Positions 45,928 to 56,240 of a stretch of 64,000 nt of DNA are shown piece by piece (the first letter of the stretch is position 1; each line of letters starts with the position of its first letter). The stretch is taken from positions 33,077 to 97,076 of the forward strand of contig JASANE010012761.1 of assembly GCA_030248225.1 (NCBI GenBank). Reading direction: 5' to 3'. This DNA is from Trileptium ribeirensis. Its lineage: Eukaryota > Nematoda > Enoplea > Enoplida > Thoracostomopsidae. The notes under the pieces are model-generated. The model did no database searches, was not told where the DNA came from, and saw nothing but the letters and a program-made list of their open reading frames with translations. Both the position numbers and the translations under genes were made by a program.

Positions 45928-48154
45928 ATGTCAGGTCTACAAGTAGTCCTAACTGAAGAGGAAGATGATGCTGAAGTTAATATTATTGACGTTTCTGATG
46001 AAGAGTCAAAGTCAACGGCGGTATATGTTAAAGAACCAGGAAAGTTGTCGTTTGCTGTTGATTGTATCATTAGCAATTCTGACGGTCAACGCTCATGTAA
46101 TTATTCGAACATTGATAAAACTGACGTATGTACAGCAAGAGTACAAAGCAGTACTAGTATGATAAAACATCAACCATCGATGTCGGTCGATATTAATATG
46201 GCAACTATTCCAGCTGCAAAAGAAGAAAGTCAAAACTACAGGTACCACCAACATGGCCGTCAACATTCCCTCGTCCTTTTAACAACTTCGCCAACCGCAG
46301 CTGCGATGGCTCAGTTGCAAAGGGTTGGAATCAACTCTGCGTCGCCGAGCAAAATTTGCTCACCAACTCAGCCAGGTAATCACGCTGAATTAAGAAGTTC
46401 GCCTCACCAAGGTACCCATATTGGGATTACACAGTCGTGTTCAGTCAAAGATGTAGTTGATTTGCGGTCTCCAACTAGCGCACAGGTTCCTCGTTTCGAC
46501 TTCAAAGACGCCCTATGTCATTCTCGGAGTTTGACTACTGACAGTAAACTGAAGTCCAGTAACCATAAGTCAATTGTTCAAGTTTGCGAAAGTGGTGGTA
46601 CGTGTGCGCATTTAGAAATGCCTGTTGCGTTGCGGAACCGATGTAGTGATAGCACGGTAAAACACTATCGTACCAGTTCGATAGTTAAAGTAGAGCCAAT
46701 GGAGAATTCAATATCGTCAAACCCGGTGGTAATTTCATGCGATGTTGAACATCCACCGTTAGGCTGTAGTCGAGCACTCAGTGATCCAACGGCGATCGAG
46801 GTAGGTCCTGACGAAGTTTTGGATTTGTCTATTAACAAGCGTCGCCATTGTAATATTGGGGTCAGTAATACACACACTGCATCGCGTCAACATCTGAACC
46901 AAAATAAAGCCAATAATCAGAGTGTTTCATCGCCAAACGTTATTACCATAACCACAAATTGTAATAACACAAGCCACGGCACACTAGCAGCAAAATATAC
47001 GCATCAAGTCAACGCGAATGCTGGTCATCTCGATGATAAGATTGTAACTACGTCGGCTAATAACGATTCAACCGACAGCAATAATAATAAATGCAATTCT
47101 GTGCAGACCAAATGTAATATTCAGAGTCCATTGTCTCGTGCGGCACACACTTCGCTTATATGGCCGTCTCGTTATCCATTTCCAGCTGGATTAACTCCGC
47201 GCCTGCCACATTCACCGTTCCAAGCAGCTTCAGTTAATCAGCTTTGTCCATCTACACTTGCCAACAGGTTAAATGAACAGCATCAGGCTGCAGTTGCTGC
47301 TACATTTGGATCAGTAATAATCGACCCAAACATTCATGCATCGTTATACAATAATTATACGGGACCATGTATTCCGGGAATGTTTAGTTCAGCAAGCACA
47401 GAACATTGTGGTGGTATACATAGTCTTACAGCAAACGTCACAGGGAGTCGTCATCCAACGTCACATACTGGGGCGTCTAATATTAATCCTGACAAAATGG
47501 TGCCATTTTTATTTCAGTCTGAAATGCCTGATAGTGAAACATTTTCACGAAATTCTCTGTTTACGCGTTCACTTGATTCAGCAGCGGCTGCGCTACTGCT
47601 AGCCGCTCAGCGTCAATTTGGGCCATCACAAGTTGAGCTGCAAAACAGGCCAGGTCACGTCATTCATTGCAATGACGTCATGCGCGAATGCAAAAATATC
47701 AGCGCTTATGGAACTATTCAAAGTGCCAATGTCACAAATAGTGGAAAGTCCACTAGCTCAAGACAGAACAAAAGTGTCACTAGCAAGACCCGACGACATA
47801 CTATTGACAACAATCAAGCAAACGACACCAGCTATAAGAACAATAATTGCGATACAGGAACATCTCGGAACAAAAGTAATATCAGCCGTAACAGCAGTAA
47901 TAGTAGCGGATATTGCAGTACGCATACAAACAGCAGCTATAATGGTAGTAGTAGTGGTGGAAATGCTCTCAATCCAACTGTCCGTAGCGGCAGCAACTTT
48001 GCTGATTATCGCCTTTCAGTCGAAAGCTTAGCATCGATTGCGTCGCTAGCTTCGTCGCAGTCCGCGGGAACAATTCACGAATATGAAGTGAATAACACTT
48101 CTGCGGCTTTGGGAGCTGTTGCTGGTCCTGACTGTGAACGGAGATCTTATAGCA
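45928..48154 (+). CDS. Vgll4: Vestigial-like 4 (VGLL4/Tgi) orthologue, large N-terminal exon
   Basis: The frame is open from 45688 to 48231, but coding probably ends at the donor A|GTAAGT (48154/48155). A strong acceptor (TTTTTCAG) at 45896 and the ATG at 45928 suggest the start; an in-frame ATG at 45820 is the alternative. From 45928 it encodes 742 residues rich in Ser, Asn and Thr. Landmarks: an acidic N-terminus, FAVDCII (about 42-48, EH1-like), EVLDLSINKRR (about 296-306, like a CtBP-binding PxDLS box), and QNRPGHVIHC (about 572-581), which resembles a conserved VGLL4 segment (recalled as QNRPSVITC in vertebrates). The exon end is phase 1 and joins exon 50486-50578 in frame, where the first TDU motif begins 12 residues later. 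VGLL4 is a nuclear cofactor that competes with Yorkie/YAP for TEAD/Scalloped. It is much longer than vertebrate VGLL4 (about 290 residues). Confidence 0.82.
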
Positions 48155-50485
48155 GTAAGTCGGTCCTTAAGACTGCGCTAAACATACTATTATTTATTAC
48201 CGTTGGGTTTACTTTTACTAAAGTAGTGTAGCCATTAATGTGGCAAAGTGTGGATTTGAGTAGTTTAGAAAATGTCGAGTTCTCGAGATGAACATTCTTT
48301 AGTCATATATTATTTTTAGGGAAAGGCATCCATTACCTACTAACAATACATTAATTATGAGATACTGCATTAAATAACAGCATAAGCCATAAAATGTGCC
48401 AAACTAGAAATATATGATTCTGGTGTTTTATTAATAATCAGCAAAATGTATAAAAGCAAAATACATTATCAGTGCTTCGAACATTTACGTTTAGTGATAT
48501 AATATGACTTCTCAAAGGTCGACTCGGTCTTCCAATTTAGTCTTCTGTGATGCCAAGCTTCCGGAATAGGTGCATGAAAGTGGGAACCTATTTGGCGAAC
48601 TGCTGCAAGCGATCTCCCGTAAAACACGATTTTTCAGCTGATCCAACTCAACTACCATACAGAGATTTATAACAGAGAAGTTACTATTGCCTACAAATGA
48701 CTACGGAATCTTTCTCAAAATGACTGATTAAATTCTAGTAACATCAAATAAAAACAAAAATTTTAAATAAAGCTGCTCGTTTGAGAAGTTATGGTTGCTC
48801 GCGTATGTTTATGTTGATTTTGGAGATGTTTCCACTACATATCAAACCAATTGTTTTAGTCTCTTTTCTACATTATTCACTCATGTCTATGTGTAATGTA
48901 TTTTAGAAATGCAATATTAAAATATAAATAATCTCACAGCATTTCTTTTATGTCGAAATTTTGCTATTGCGAGAACTGAAAACCACGCGTTGATTTTTCA
49001 TGAAACCATTTTATCCCTGAGTACCATACATACGTTTGAAGGGGGCAGCCGGGGTCGGCAGAAGGTCCTCCAGGGTTTTGCTGAAAAAAGTGGACTGCCT
49101 CCCACCCATCGACGACCTATTTTTACCGATTTTACACCATTTATGCCGGTTTTCACACTATTTATACAAATTGATGCAAAAATTTTCCGCGTGCTTGAAA
49201 TCAAGGCCGTGGGTGGGCGGGGCGGGGGCAAATACGGAGCATCAGGGTAAGTGGGGTACACTGAAGGATAGATTAGTGCCTCGGGGAAGGGGAGCGGGTC
49301 CGAAGCTCCAGCGGGGCGCCCCTCTCCCCAGAAACCCTGCATCGGCATATATCAAAGAAGGTGTAAATTGGTTGAAATGTTTATGCAGCAACGTTTGTTA
49401 AATCTATAAATGTCGTTAGAAAAATTTTTTAATGCATGACAATTATTTCAAGACTGAATTGTGTCATGCTAACATCAGCATTTTTATACATTTTGATGCC
49501 TCGCCTAAAAACAGTTCCCATCGATATGAAAACTGGATTTGAATAAGAGGTCAGTTAGTGGAATAATAAATATTTATCTGGAAATACGCAACGTAGAGAT
49601 GACTTGCAAAATACGCAACGTAGAGAGCTTTGCATACACTTCGTTTGATAATAAATACCGTAATTTATGAGAACCAATGAAACAAAACCATCATTTTTTC
49701 TATTATATATCCTTACTGTTCATATTTATATCCTTATTTTCCTATAATTTAAAATAAGCAGAGGAAAGAAAATACATTATTCACAGTGGGCAAACCGGTA
49801 TAAATTGTAGTTAAAATAGTACTTTTCCTAAACCATTTTAGAAGACCAACGACTGTATTTTAGTTTATCTATAAAAAACTACTTTTAAGATTCTTGCTAA
49901 AACTTTTGCGATGACCGCTTGTTAGCGAATGCGAAATTCCCTTTTTGCTGGATTAATGCTTTCCCTACGAGATCTGTATGTGGAAATGAATTCGATATAT
50001 ACAGTCTGTTGCTAATATATATATAGAACCACCTCGATGGGCAAACTCTCAACGCCGAAGAAAATTGGACTATATTATTTGGAAAATTCAAACAAAAACC
50101 AAAAAAAGCCTTATACTAATAACCCACGCCTAAAGCTATGTGCAATGAAACTACAATATAATAATCGCCACAAAAAATGAGGCAGGCCGAACGGAGATTT
50201 ATTTTAGACCGCCAGCATCGCACCTTTAGCTAGAATATAGTCAAATGTAGTAGAAGGTGCAACTAGAGAGCTATACGTTTGCCGTATGGTTTATTTGTCT
50301 AAATCTGTTGCTTTGATACAAAAGCAGTGTTTTTTCGCGAAATCAGTACAATAATGCCCAACGATTGTTGATTATAGTTTGTATTTGTATCCAAAGTTTT
50401 GTTATAATGTATATATAATATTATTATTTGCATTTCCATTAAGTATAGTATATAGTTTGTTAGGGTGAATTGCTATTTGTTTTAG
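48155..50485 (+). other. Vgll4 intron 1
   Basis: The intron begins GTAAGT and ends TTGTTTTAG, about 2.3 kb. It holds a MITE-like patch at about 49015-49345 with GGGGGCAGCCGGGG at one end and a G-rich, partly complementary other end. Otherwise AT-rich. Confidence 0.75.
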
Positions 50486-50578
50486 ATAACACGGCGCAAC
50501 CTGATCCGAATCCTGTTGTTGACGAACATTTTCGACGGTCCTTTAAACAAAAATCCATTGTGTCTACAACAGAGAATG
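50486..50578 (+). CDS. Vgll4: Vgll4 exon with the first Tondu (TDU1) motif
   Basis: A 93-bp exon bounded by TTTTAG and G|GTAAGT, phase 1 on both sides. It encodes DPNPVVDEHFRRSFKQKS (about residues 749-766). The core VDEHFRRS is the hallmark of TDU1 in VGLL4, where a beta-strand and helix contact TEAD. In most relatives Leu-Gly follows; here it is Phe-Lys, so the end of the motif has diverged. Too short to be found as an open frame, but splice sites, phase and motif agree. Confidence 0.9.
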
Positions 50579-50644
50579 GTAAGTCAGCAGAAGTATCACG
50601 GGTTCCGCTAAATACACCGTGAACTTGTAATTATTCCTATCTAC

Positions 50645-51790
50645 CATTTCGCGTTAGTGCAGTAAATTAGAGAAATTGCATTATTTTTTGTACCAACGCT
50701 ACAGCTTTATAAAAAGAAGGATAAGCCACTATACTATTTTGCAGCGTAACTATGGTTCCCTAGTTATGCGTTTTACTACTTTTAACTATTTCTAAGCTGA
50801 AGGCTTGACAACGACAGTGCAAATGAATTTCCATCAAGCTTTTCTCAATTATACCTGCTTGTAGGTAATAGATGTTGGTATATTACATGTCTAATTTTCT
50901 AGATATTTTCTATTTTTGTACTAATTTTTGATTTTCAACTAACAGAATTTTCGGGTCTTTTCGGTTATCCCCCATCTGGAATTTCGTCAATTTTGAGGAT
51001 ACAGATGAAATTTTGGTGCGAATCGATTCAGCTCGATGAGCTGGCTCAGAAAATACTCATTTTAAACATATGTCCGACAAAAAAATTTTTTTCGATTTTT
51101 TTGAGATCCCAATGGACCCCCTCGGGAATCCAAAAATTTTTTCTTCGGAATATGGTCGCGTTGGGTACCATCCAACTCGGCTTGATGAGACAAGTCGATT
51201 GGTGTGTAATGTATTGAAATCTACCCCACCGTTAGAAAGTTATGAGGGACCAAGTAACCCTGAGGGGCAGATATAAAATGCAGGCCATGCTGTTTTGGGT
51301 ATACTAAACCTAAGCCTTAGTCTTATCGTAAACAAAGGTTTTATATGAGACATACACTAAGCCTAAATCGGGGGCTAGCGCCCCCGAGCCCCCCGCTCTA
51401 AGCTGTCGTTTTTTCTAACGTTATAACGTAGGGCCCATCAGGGTTACTTGTACCCTCATAACTTTCTAATGGTGGCGTAGATTTCAATAAGTTACACCAG
51501 TCGACCTGCTCATCAAGCCGAGTCGAATGGTACCCAGTATGTCCATATTCCGAAGAAAATATTTTTTGGGTTACCAAGAAGAAACCATTGGGACCTCAAA
51601 AAATCGGAAAAACTTTTTGTCGGATATGTGGGTAAAATGGATATTTTTCTTAACCAGCTCATCGAGCTGAATCGATTGGTACCAAAATTTTAGCTGTATC
51701 TTCAAAATTGACGAAATTCCGGCTGGGGGATAACCGAAAAGACCCGAATTTTCACGGTTGTTGGGAATTCGCCGACCGAGGCGCTTAGTA
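50645..51790 (+). repeat. Interspersed repeat family R, copy C, split by a foldback
   Basis: The left part (TTAGTGCAGTAAATTAGAG ... TTTTACTACTTTTAACTAT) and the right part (TTGTTGGGAATTCGCCGACC at about 51758-51777) match the two halves of the family. Between them lies the 50952-51746 element. Confidence 0.7.
50952..51746. mobile_element. 795-bp foldback transposon with about 320-bp inverted arms
   Basis: The left arm starts CGGGTCTTTTCGGTTATCCC and the right arm is its reverse complement (GGGATAACCGAAAAGACCCG). The match continues with mismatches for about 320 bp (50952-51272 and about 51425-51746). The loop holds GGGGGCTAGCGCCCCC. The direct repeat AATTTT flanks both ends (50946-50951 and 51747-51752) and matches the undisturbed target seen in copy D (CAATTTTCA on its reverse strand), so it is a target-site duplication. 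Non-autonomous; superfamily unknown. Confidence 0.88.
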
Positions 51791-52329
51791 TAGATTTTAG
51801 AACCGAAATTTGCATAACTATTAGGTTAATTTAAAGGTTTGTAATTTGCTGCTTTCTTTTTTTCTCGCGGTTTCTGAAGTTATGCAATTATATACATAAG
51901 TCTTACCTAATGCCTCATGCACTGTGCGCTTTTGAGTACAATTTGGCAGTCTTGCGTTCAATTTGAGTACAATACGACTTTGTTTCAGCAAACTTTAAAA
52001 TTCGAATTAACTTTGGTATCAAGAATTCCCGAGTAAATCCACATTATTCCGTGGGTGGGTTCAAATACTCCAATATTTAGATACACCGTTAAAAATTTTA
52101 AACCTTTATATAAAACATTCGGTTCGCGATTCTAATGTATTGCGAAAATTTATTGGCATATTGCAGCATACAAAATGTCAATGCTCCAAACTCCCGCTTA
52201 GAGTTAATTTTGCTTACTTTGTTAAAACGTCGAATTCTCACTTCCAATTTTATATTTTTATATTTAAAGCATATTTCACTATTTTTAGAAGATTGCTTGA
52301 AAACGTGCCTCATTACCTAAAACTTATAA

Positions 52330-52926
52330 GATCACACTCCTATGTCGGTAAAGCCTAAAACATATTTGATCACACTCCTATGTCGGTAAAGCCTAAAACA
52401 TATTAGATCACACTCCTATGTCGGTAAAGCCTAAAACATATTAGATCACACTCCTATGTCGGTAAAGCCTAAAACATATTTGATCACACTCCTATGTCGG
52501 TAAAGCCTAAAACATATTAGATCACACTCCTATGTCGGTAAAGTCTAAAACATATTAGATCACACTCCTATGTCGGTAAAGCCTAAAACATATTTGATCA
52601 CACTCCTATGTCGGTAAAGCCTAAAACATATTAGATCACACTCCTATGTCGGTAAAGCCTAAAACATATTAGATCACACTCCCATGTCGGTAAAGCCTAA
52701 AACATATTTGATCACACTCCAATGTCGGTAAAGCCTAAAACATATTAGATCACACTCCTATGTCGGTAAAGCCTAAAACATATTAGATCACACTGCTATG
52801 TCGGTAAAGCCTAAAACATATTAGATCACACTCCTATGTCGGTAAAGCCTAAAAGTTATTAGATCACACTCCTATGTCGGTAAAGCCTAAAACATATTAG
52901 ATCACACTCCTATGTCGGTAAAGCCT
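52330..52926 (+). repeat. 38-bp tandem array, 15.7 copies, with higher-order pattern
   Basis: GATCACACTCCTATGTCGGT repeats every 38 bp. The base before GATC alternates in the order T, A, A through four rounds and then stays A. That makes a 114-bp higher-order unit within the first twelve copies. Located in Vgll4 intron 2. Confidence 0.96.
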
Positions 52927-53460
52927 CCAGGATGTATTTCGGGCTAAATTAATGTTTGCAAGAATCTTCGATATAATATTTGTTATATTCATCACTCTAA
53001 TCAACTATAAACAATAGTTTACTGGATATAATCTGTGTTGGAATTTATTGCGAGCGATTAATAGCCTAGAATATAAGAAAATTCGAATACACTTTCGATT
53101 ATTTGGAAATGAATTTAAAACTTTTTTACGATGCAGCATACTTCCACTTATTATAAGCTAAGGGTTAATAGAAGGACAACTATTTATGCCACATTATTTT
53201 GCTAAATATTCCCCTTTGAACCCTATTTTAGCATGCTGGATTCTGTTAAACTGTTCAAAAGTTGATGTAACACCCTAGTACTTAAACTCAAAAATTGCAG
53301 TGATATCAATATTAGCGATATGCTATTTATAACATTATATACACTATGAAAATGAGAGTCAAATTATAATCAAGGCACTATTAATGTTACATGCGATATA
53401 AGCAAAATTTGGAATAATTTTGGCCTTAAAAGAGTTTCTCACTTATAAATGCTAAGAGCC
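52927..53460. other. Unique AT-rich intron sequence
   Basis: No exon or repeat recognised. Confidence 0.5.
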
Positions 53461-53830
53461 TGGTTCGGCGAATTCCCAGCAACTATGAAAATTGAACTTT
53501 TATGATACTTGAGAAGATAAGCAAAAAGAGAAGCAAAAAGCAAACCCAGAATTAGAGCTCGTAATGACTAGTTATTTTATAAATTGGCCAATATGCTAAA
53601 CACCACAAGATATAATTAGGAACTAATAGAAATTCGTTTGGACCGTCGGCGTAGCAACCTACAGCTTGGATATACCCAAAAGTAGTAAGAGACACAAATA
53701 GGGGACTATATCTCTCCGGCAGAATAGTGGGTTACCCTGCTTTTTTATAAAGCTGTGGGTTTGGTGGAAAATTGCATATTTTCCTGGAATTTTGTGCACT
53801 AAATGCCCAACGGTAATTAGAAATTCCAAA
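53461..53830 (-). repeat. Interspersed repeat family R, copy D
   Basis: Complete copy on the minus strand. It starts TACCGTTGGGCATTTAGTGC (near 53825) and ends TTGCTGGGAATTCGCCGAAC (near 53468). It serves as the reference for the other copies. About 370 bp, non-coding. Confidence 0.7.
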
Positions 53831-55032
53831 AAAAAATATTTATGTCATTACTTACACACGCAATGTAAAGTTGGAGCCAATGCGTGCCTGTCTTTCACGT
53901 TGTAGGTATAGACGTTCCACCTAAACACTACACATCACAGTGTGAGCTTTAGCTAAACGGACGATTTAAAAAGTTGGAGAAGGTATTAGAAATATTTAGT
54001 TTAATATAGCAAAATATATTGAGGTTTCTAATTCAGTGATAAGCGCTGGGCGAAGAGCGTTATCAGTGATAAAAATCAGAAATACTGTTCAAATTTCATT
54101 GAAATTGGTTATTGCTAATTTAAGTAGGATAACAGTAAAAACTTTACTTGACATATGACTTTTGAATTTTTGATTTCTTATTGAAGAGACATAGAATTGT
54201 TGTTCTAGTGTAAGTGTTCCGGCTAAAGTCGTCAGAATTAATAATTGTAAAAACTCCATTCACGCTGTAAAAAGTTAAAAACGATGAGACCAAAATTCTA
54301 GCAGATTTAGTCCAAAACATAGAATTGTTTAACCCCAGAATATTAATGAGTGAACAGACGTACAAACAGCTATGTTTCGTTATGCGGCTTAAATCGGTTC
54401 ATGTATTGTTGCTTTTACAACGAGATAATACGAACTAAGCCTTACATAACACATAACATAAATCTTTCAATCATTAGCTATGTAAATACTTCAGCTAATT
54501 TTTAAAAAATGCCTAATTCTCGATTTTATATTTCGCTCATTTTATGGTGTATATTATTTTAGCGCGGTCTCTGTTAGGAAAACTATTCTTAGGTGATACA
54601 TTCCTACAACTTATAAACGCATACATCAACGGCCTACATGAGCCCGATATTTCACTTGGAGGCCCAAGCACTATAGCCGAGTCCTCGGGGGGGGTCGATA
54701 TTGGGCCATCCACGGGTGGGTAATCAGCCGGTAGGCGCAGCAGGGCTAGTTCGCCGTGCACGGGTGCTTTGCGCCGACGTGACAAGGAGGGGTCCGACGC
54801 CTTAAGGGCTAATCGCCTACACACTCATATGAGCATGTGTCATCACAATCTGCTAAGTATTCCTAGAGGATGGATATTTTTTGCTACAACAAAAAATAAT
54901 GTTCGTATATCCGACTATGACTTCTGAAGCACAGTGGAAATATCAAACCTAGATTTTACCGAATTATTCGGTCCACCCAACGCTTATACCGATATGACTA
55001 CATGTCAGCTTCAGATTATTTTGTCGCCTTGA
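53831..55032. other. Intron sequence with a GC-rich repeat patch
   Basis: A GC-rich patch at 54640-54830 includes a G8 run and a 95-codon minus frame (54537-54824) without motifs. It resembles the ends of hAT-like repeats elsewhere in the window. Confidence 0.4.
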
Positions 55033-55181
55033 GCCGTGTTCATACGCTGAAACTTTTTGCTCCAATTTTAAAGGTGATTTTTAAATAAAAATAGCGGTGT
55101 CTCCAAATTTGTGATTAAAAGTTGATCAATTGTTGATCGAAATTTGAGCAAAAAGTTTGAGCGTGACAATGCGCCTTTCGA
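55033..55181. mobile_element. Small MITE, about 150 bp
   Basis: The left end GCCGTGTTCATACGCTGAAA..TTTTTGCTC mirrors the right end, reverse-complemented GGCGCATTGTCACGCTCAAA..TTTTTGCTC. Related to 22172-22436. Confidence 0.7.
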
Positions 55182-55628
55182 TTTAAACTTGGATTAAGTA
55201 AACGAGTATATAAAAATTATACGGCATTCAGGTTATAATGTCTCCAACTTTTGGAACCTATGCACCCCATCCAGTGTCAGTTACACTGTCGACAATAGGG
55301 TGGCTTAGACACTTCCATGTGTTTTATAATTTTTCCAAGGGTAGTTAGCTAGGGGTATTTTGAATAATCCACGCAGCACAACTGACTAATACACCGCATT
55401 AACTACACATGGTGTCAGTTACTGTTAGTTCGCGCAAAATTGACAGCCATGCGTGTGTACGTCTGACACCGTAAACAATAACGTAGTAACTCGGGTTGTT
55501 TCGTAAACCGTCGGAAATTGATTTGCGGTATGGGTATGAGCTTGACTGTCTATACGGTAGGGTCGCGACTACAGTAGGACAAAGGTTCCAAACGGACATT
55601 TTAAAGTGTAATACGATGCTATTTTCAG

Positions 55629-55705
55629 TCGACGATCATTTCGCTCGAGCCCTCGGTGACAAATGGTGGGAGTTAACCGATCTGCATTCCAATCCGAACG
55701 GATAG
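55629..55705 (+). CDS. Vgll4: Vgll4 terminal exon with the second Tondu (TDU2) motif
   Basis: After the acceptor TATTTTCAG (55628), the first two bases complete a Val codon with the last base of the previous exon. The exon reads DDHFARALGDKWWELTDLH and stops at 55703-55705 (about residues 774-798). VDDHFARALGDKW is the TDU2 motif of VGLL4, almost unchanged, and contacts TEAD in known complexes. TDU1 and TDU2 start 20 residues apart, closer than in vertebrates. No canonical AATAAA is seen in the next 200 bp. Confidence 0.92.
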
Positions 55706-56019
55706 CAACAGCTGCTCATTTCCAACAAATCATGTTTTCATCTTTTATACAATCGATCAAGCAACGATCGTACTGCAGCGAACACATTTGAAATCTTGCC
55801 TCAACACAATCGACGGAATTACTTTATTATTTTGTTCCATTTACTAACGAAATATTTTATTCAAAAATCGTGTATTCTTTAAATAATTATGATTTGTATA
55901 AACGAAAAGGAAATTATTGTCAAGAAGTGGTATAATTCATAAGGTGCAAAGGTTCGTTGCCTCAGGGACAAATAGATGGTTTCGGCATGACAAAGGAGGC
56001 CCGTGGAAGGAAAAATGAT
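55706..56019. other. Vgll4 3' flank
   Basis: AT-rich; likely 3' untranslated sequence at first. Polyadenylation site not determined. Confidence 0.45.
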
Positions 56020-56240
56020 AAATTCAGGGGTGTGCTAAATTTTTGACTTTTTACGAACAAATAATCATCTCAAATCTTACTAAAATTTCGTTAAACTTTG
56101 CTAAATTTTCCCAAATTTTGCTAATATTTGCCCAGAATTATTTAAGATTTGTGCTATTTTTCCATATTGCATAATTTTCCGCACACCTTCGGCCAACTGG
56201 GGAGGAGGCTCGTTCGGATCGCTAGGAGGGTAGCCTACAC
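56020..56240 (+). repeat. T-rich MITE-like repeat, third copy
   Basis: TTTGCTAAATTTTCCCAAAT-type interior followed by CGCACACCTTCGGCC and a GGAGG-rich tail, as in 32985-33340. Confidence 0.5.

Larger units (their letters stand above)
50579..55628 (+). other. Vgll4 intron 2
   Basis: About 5 kb from GTAAGT to GCTATTTTCAG. It is loaded with repeats: family R copy C with a nested foldback, a 38-bp tandem array, family R copy D, and a small MITE at 55033. No additional exon was recognised. Confidence 0.8.

Noticed and set aside
48155..48231. Continuation of the large Vgll4 frame to the stop at 48231
   Set aside because: The GTAAGT donor at 48155 and in-phase joining to the TDU1 exon are better explained by splicing. 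The tail is a hydrophobic, low-information stretch. An unspliced isoform cannot be excluded.
52330..52926. 38-bp repeats as a CRISPR array
   Set aside because: Units are contiguous with no spacers.
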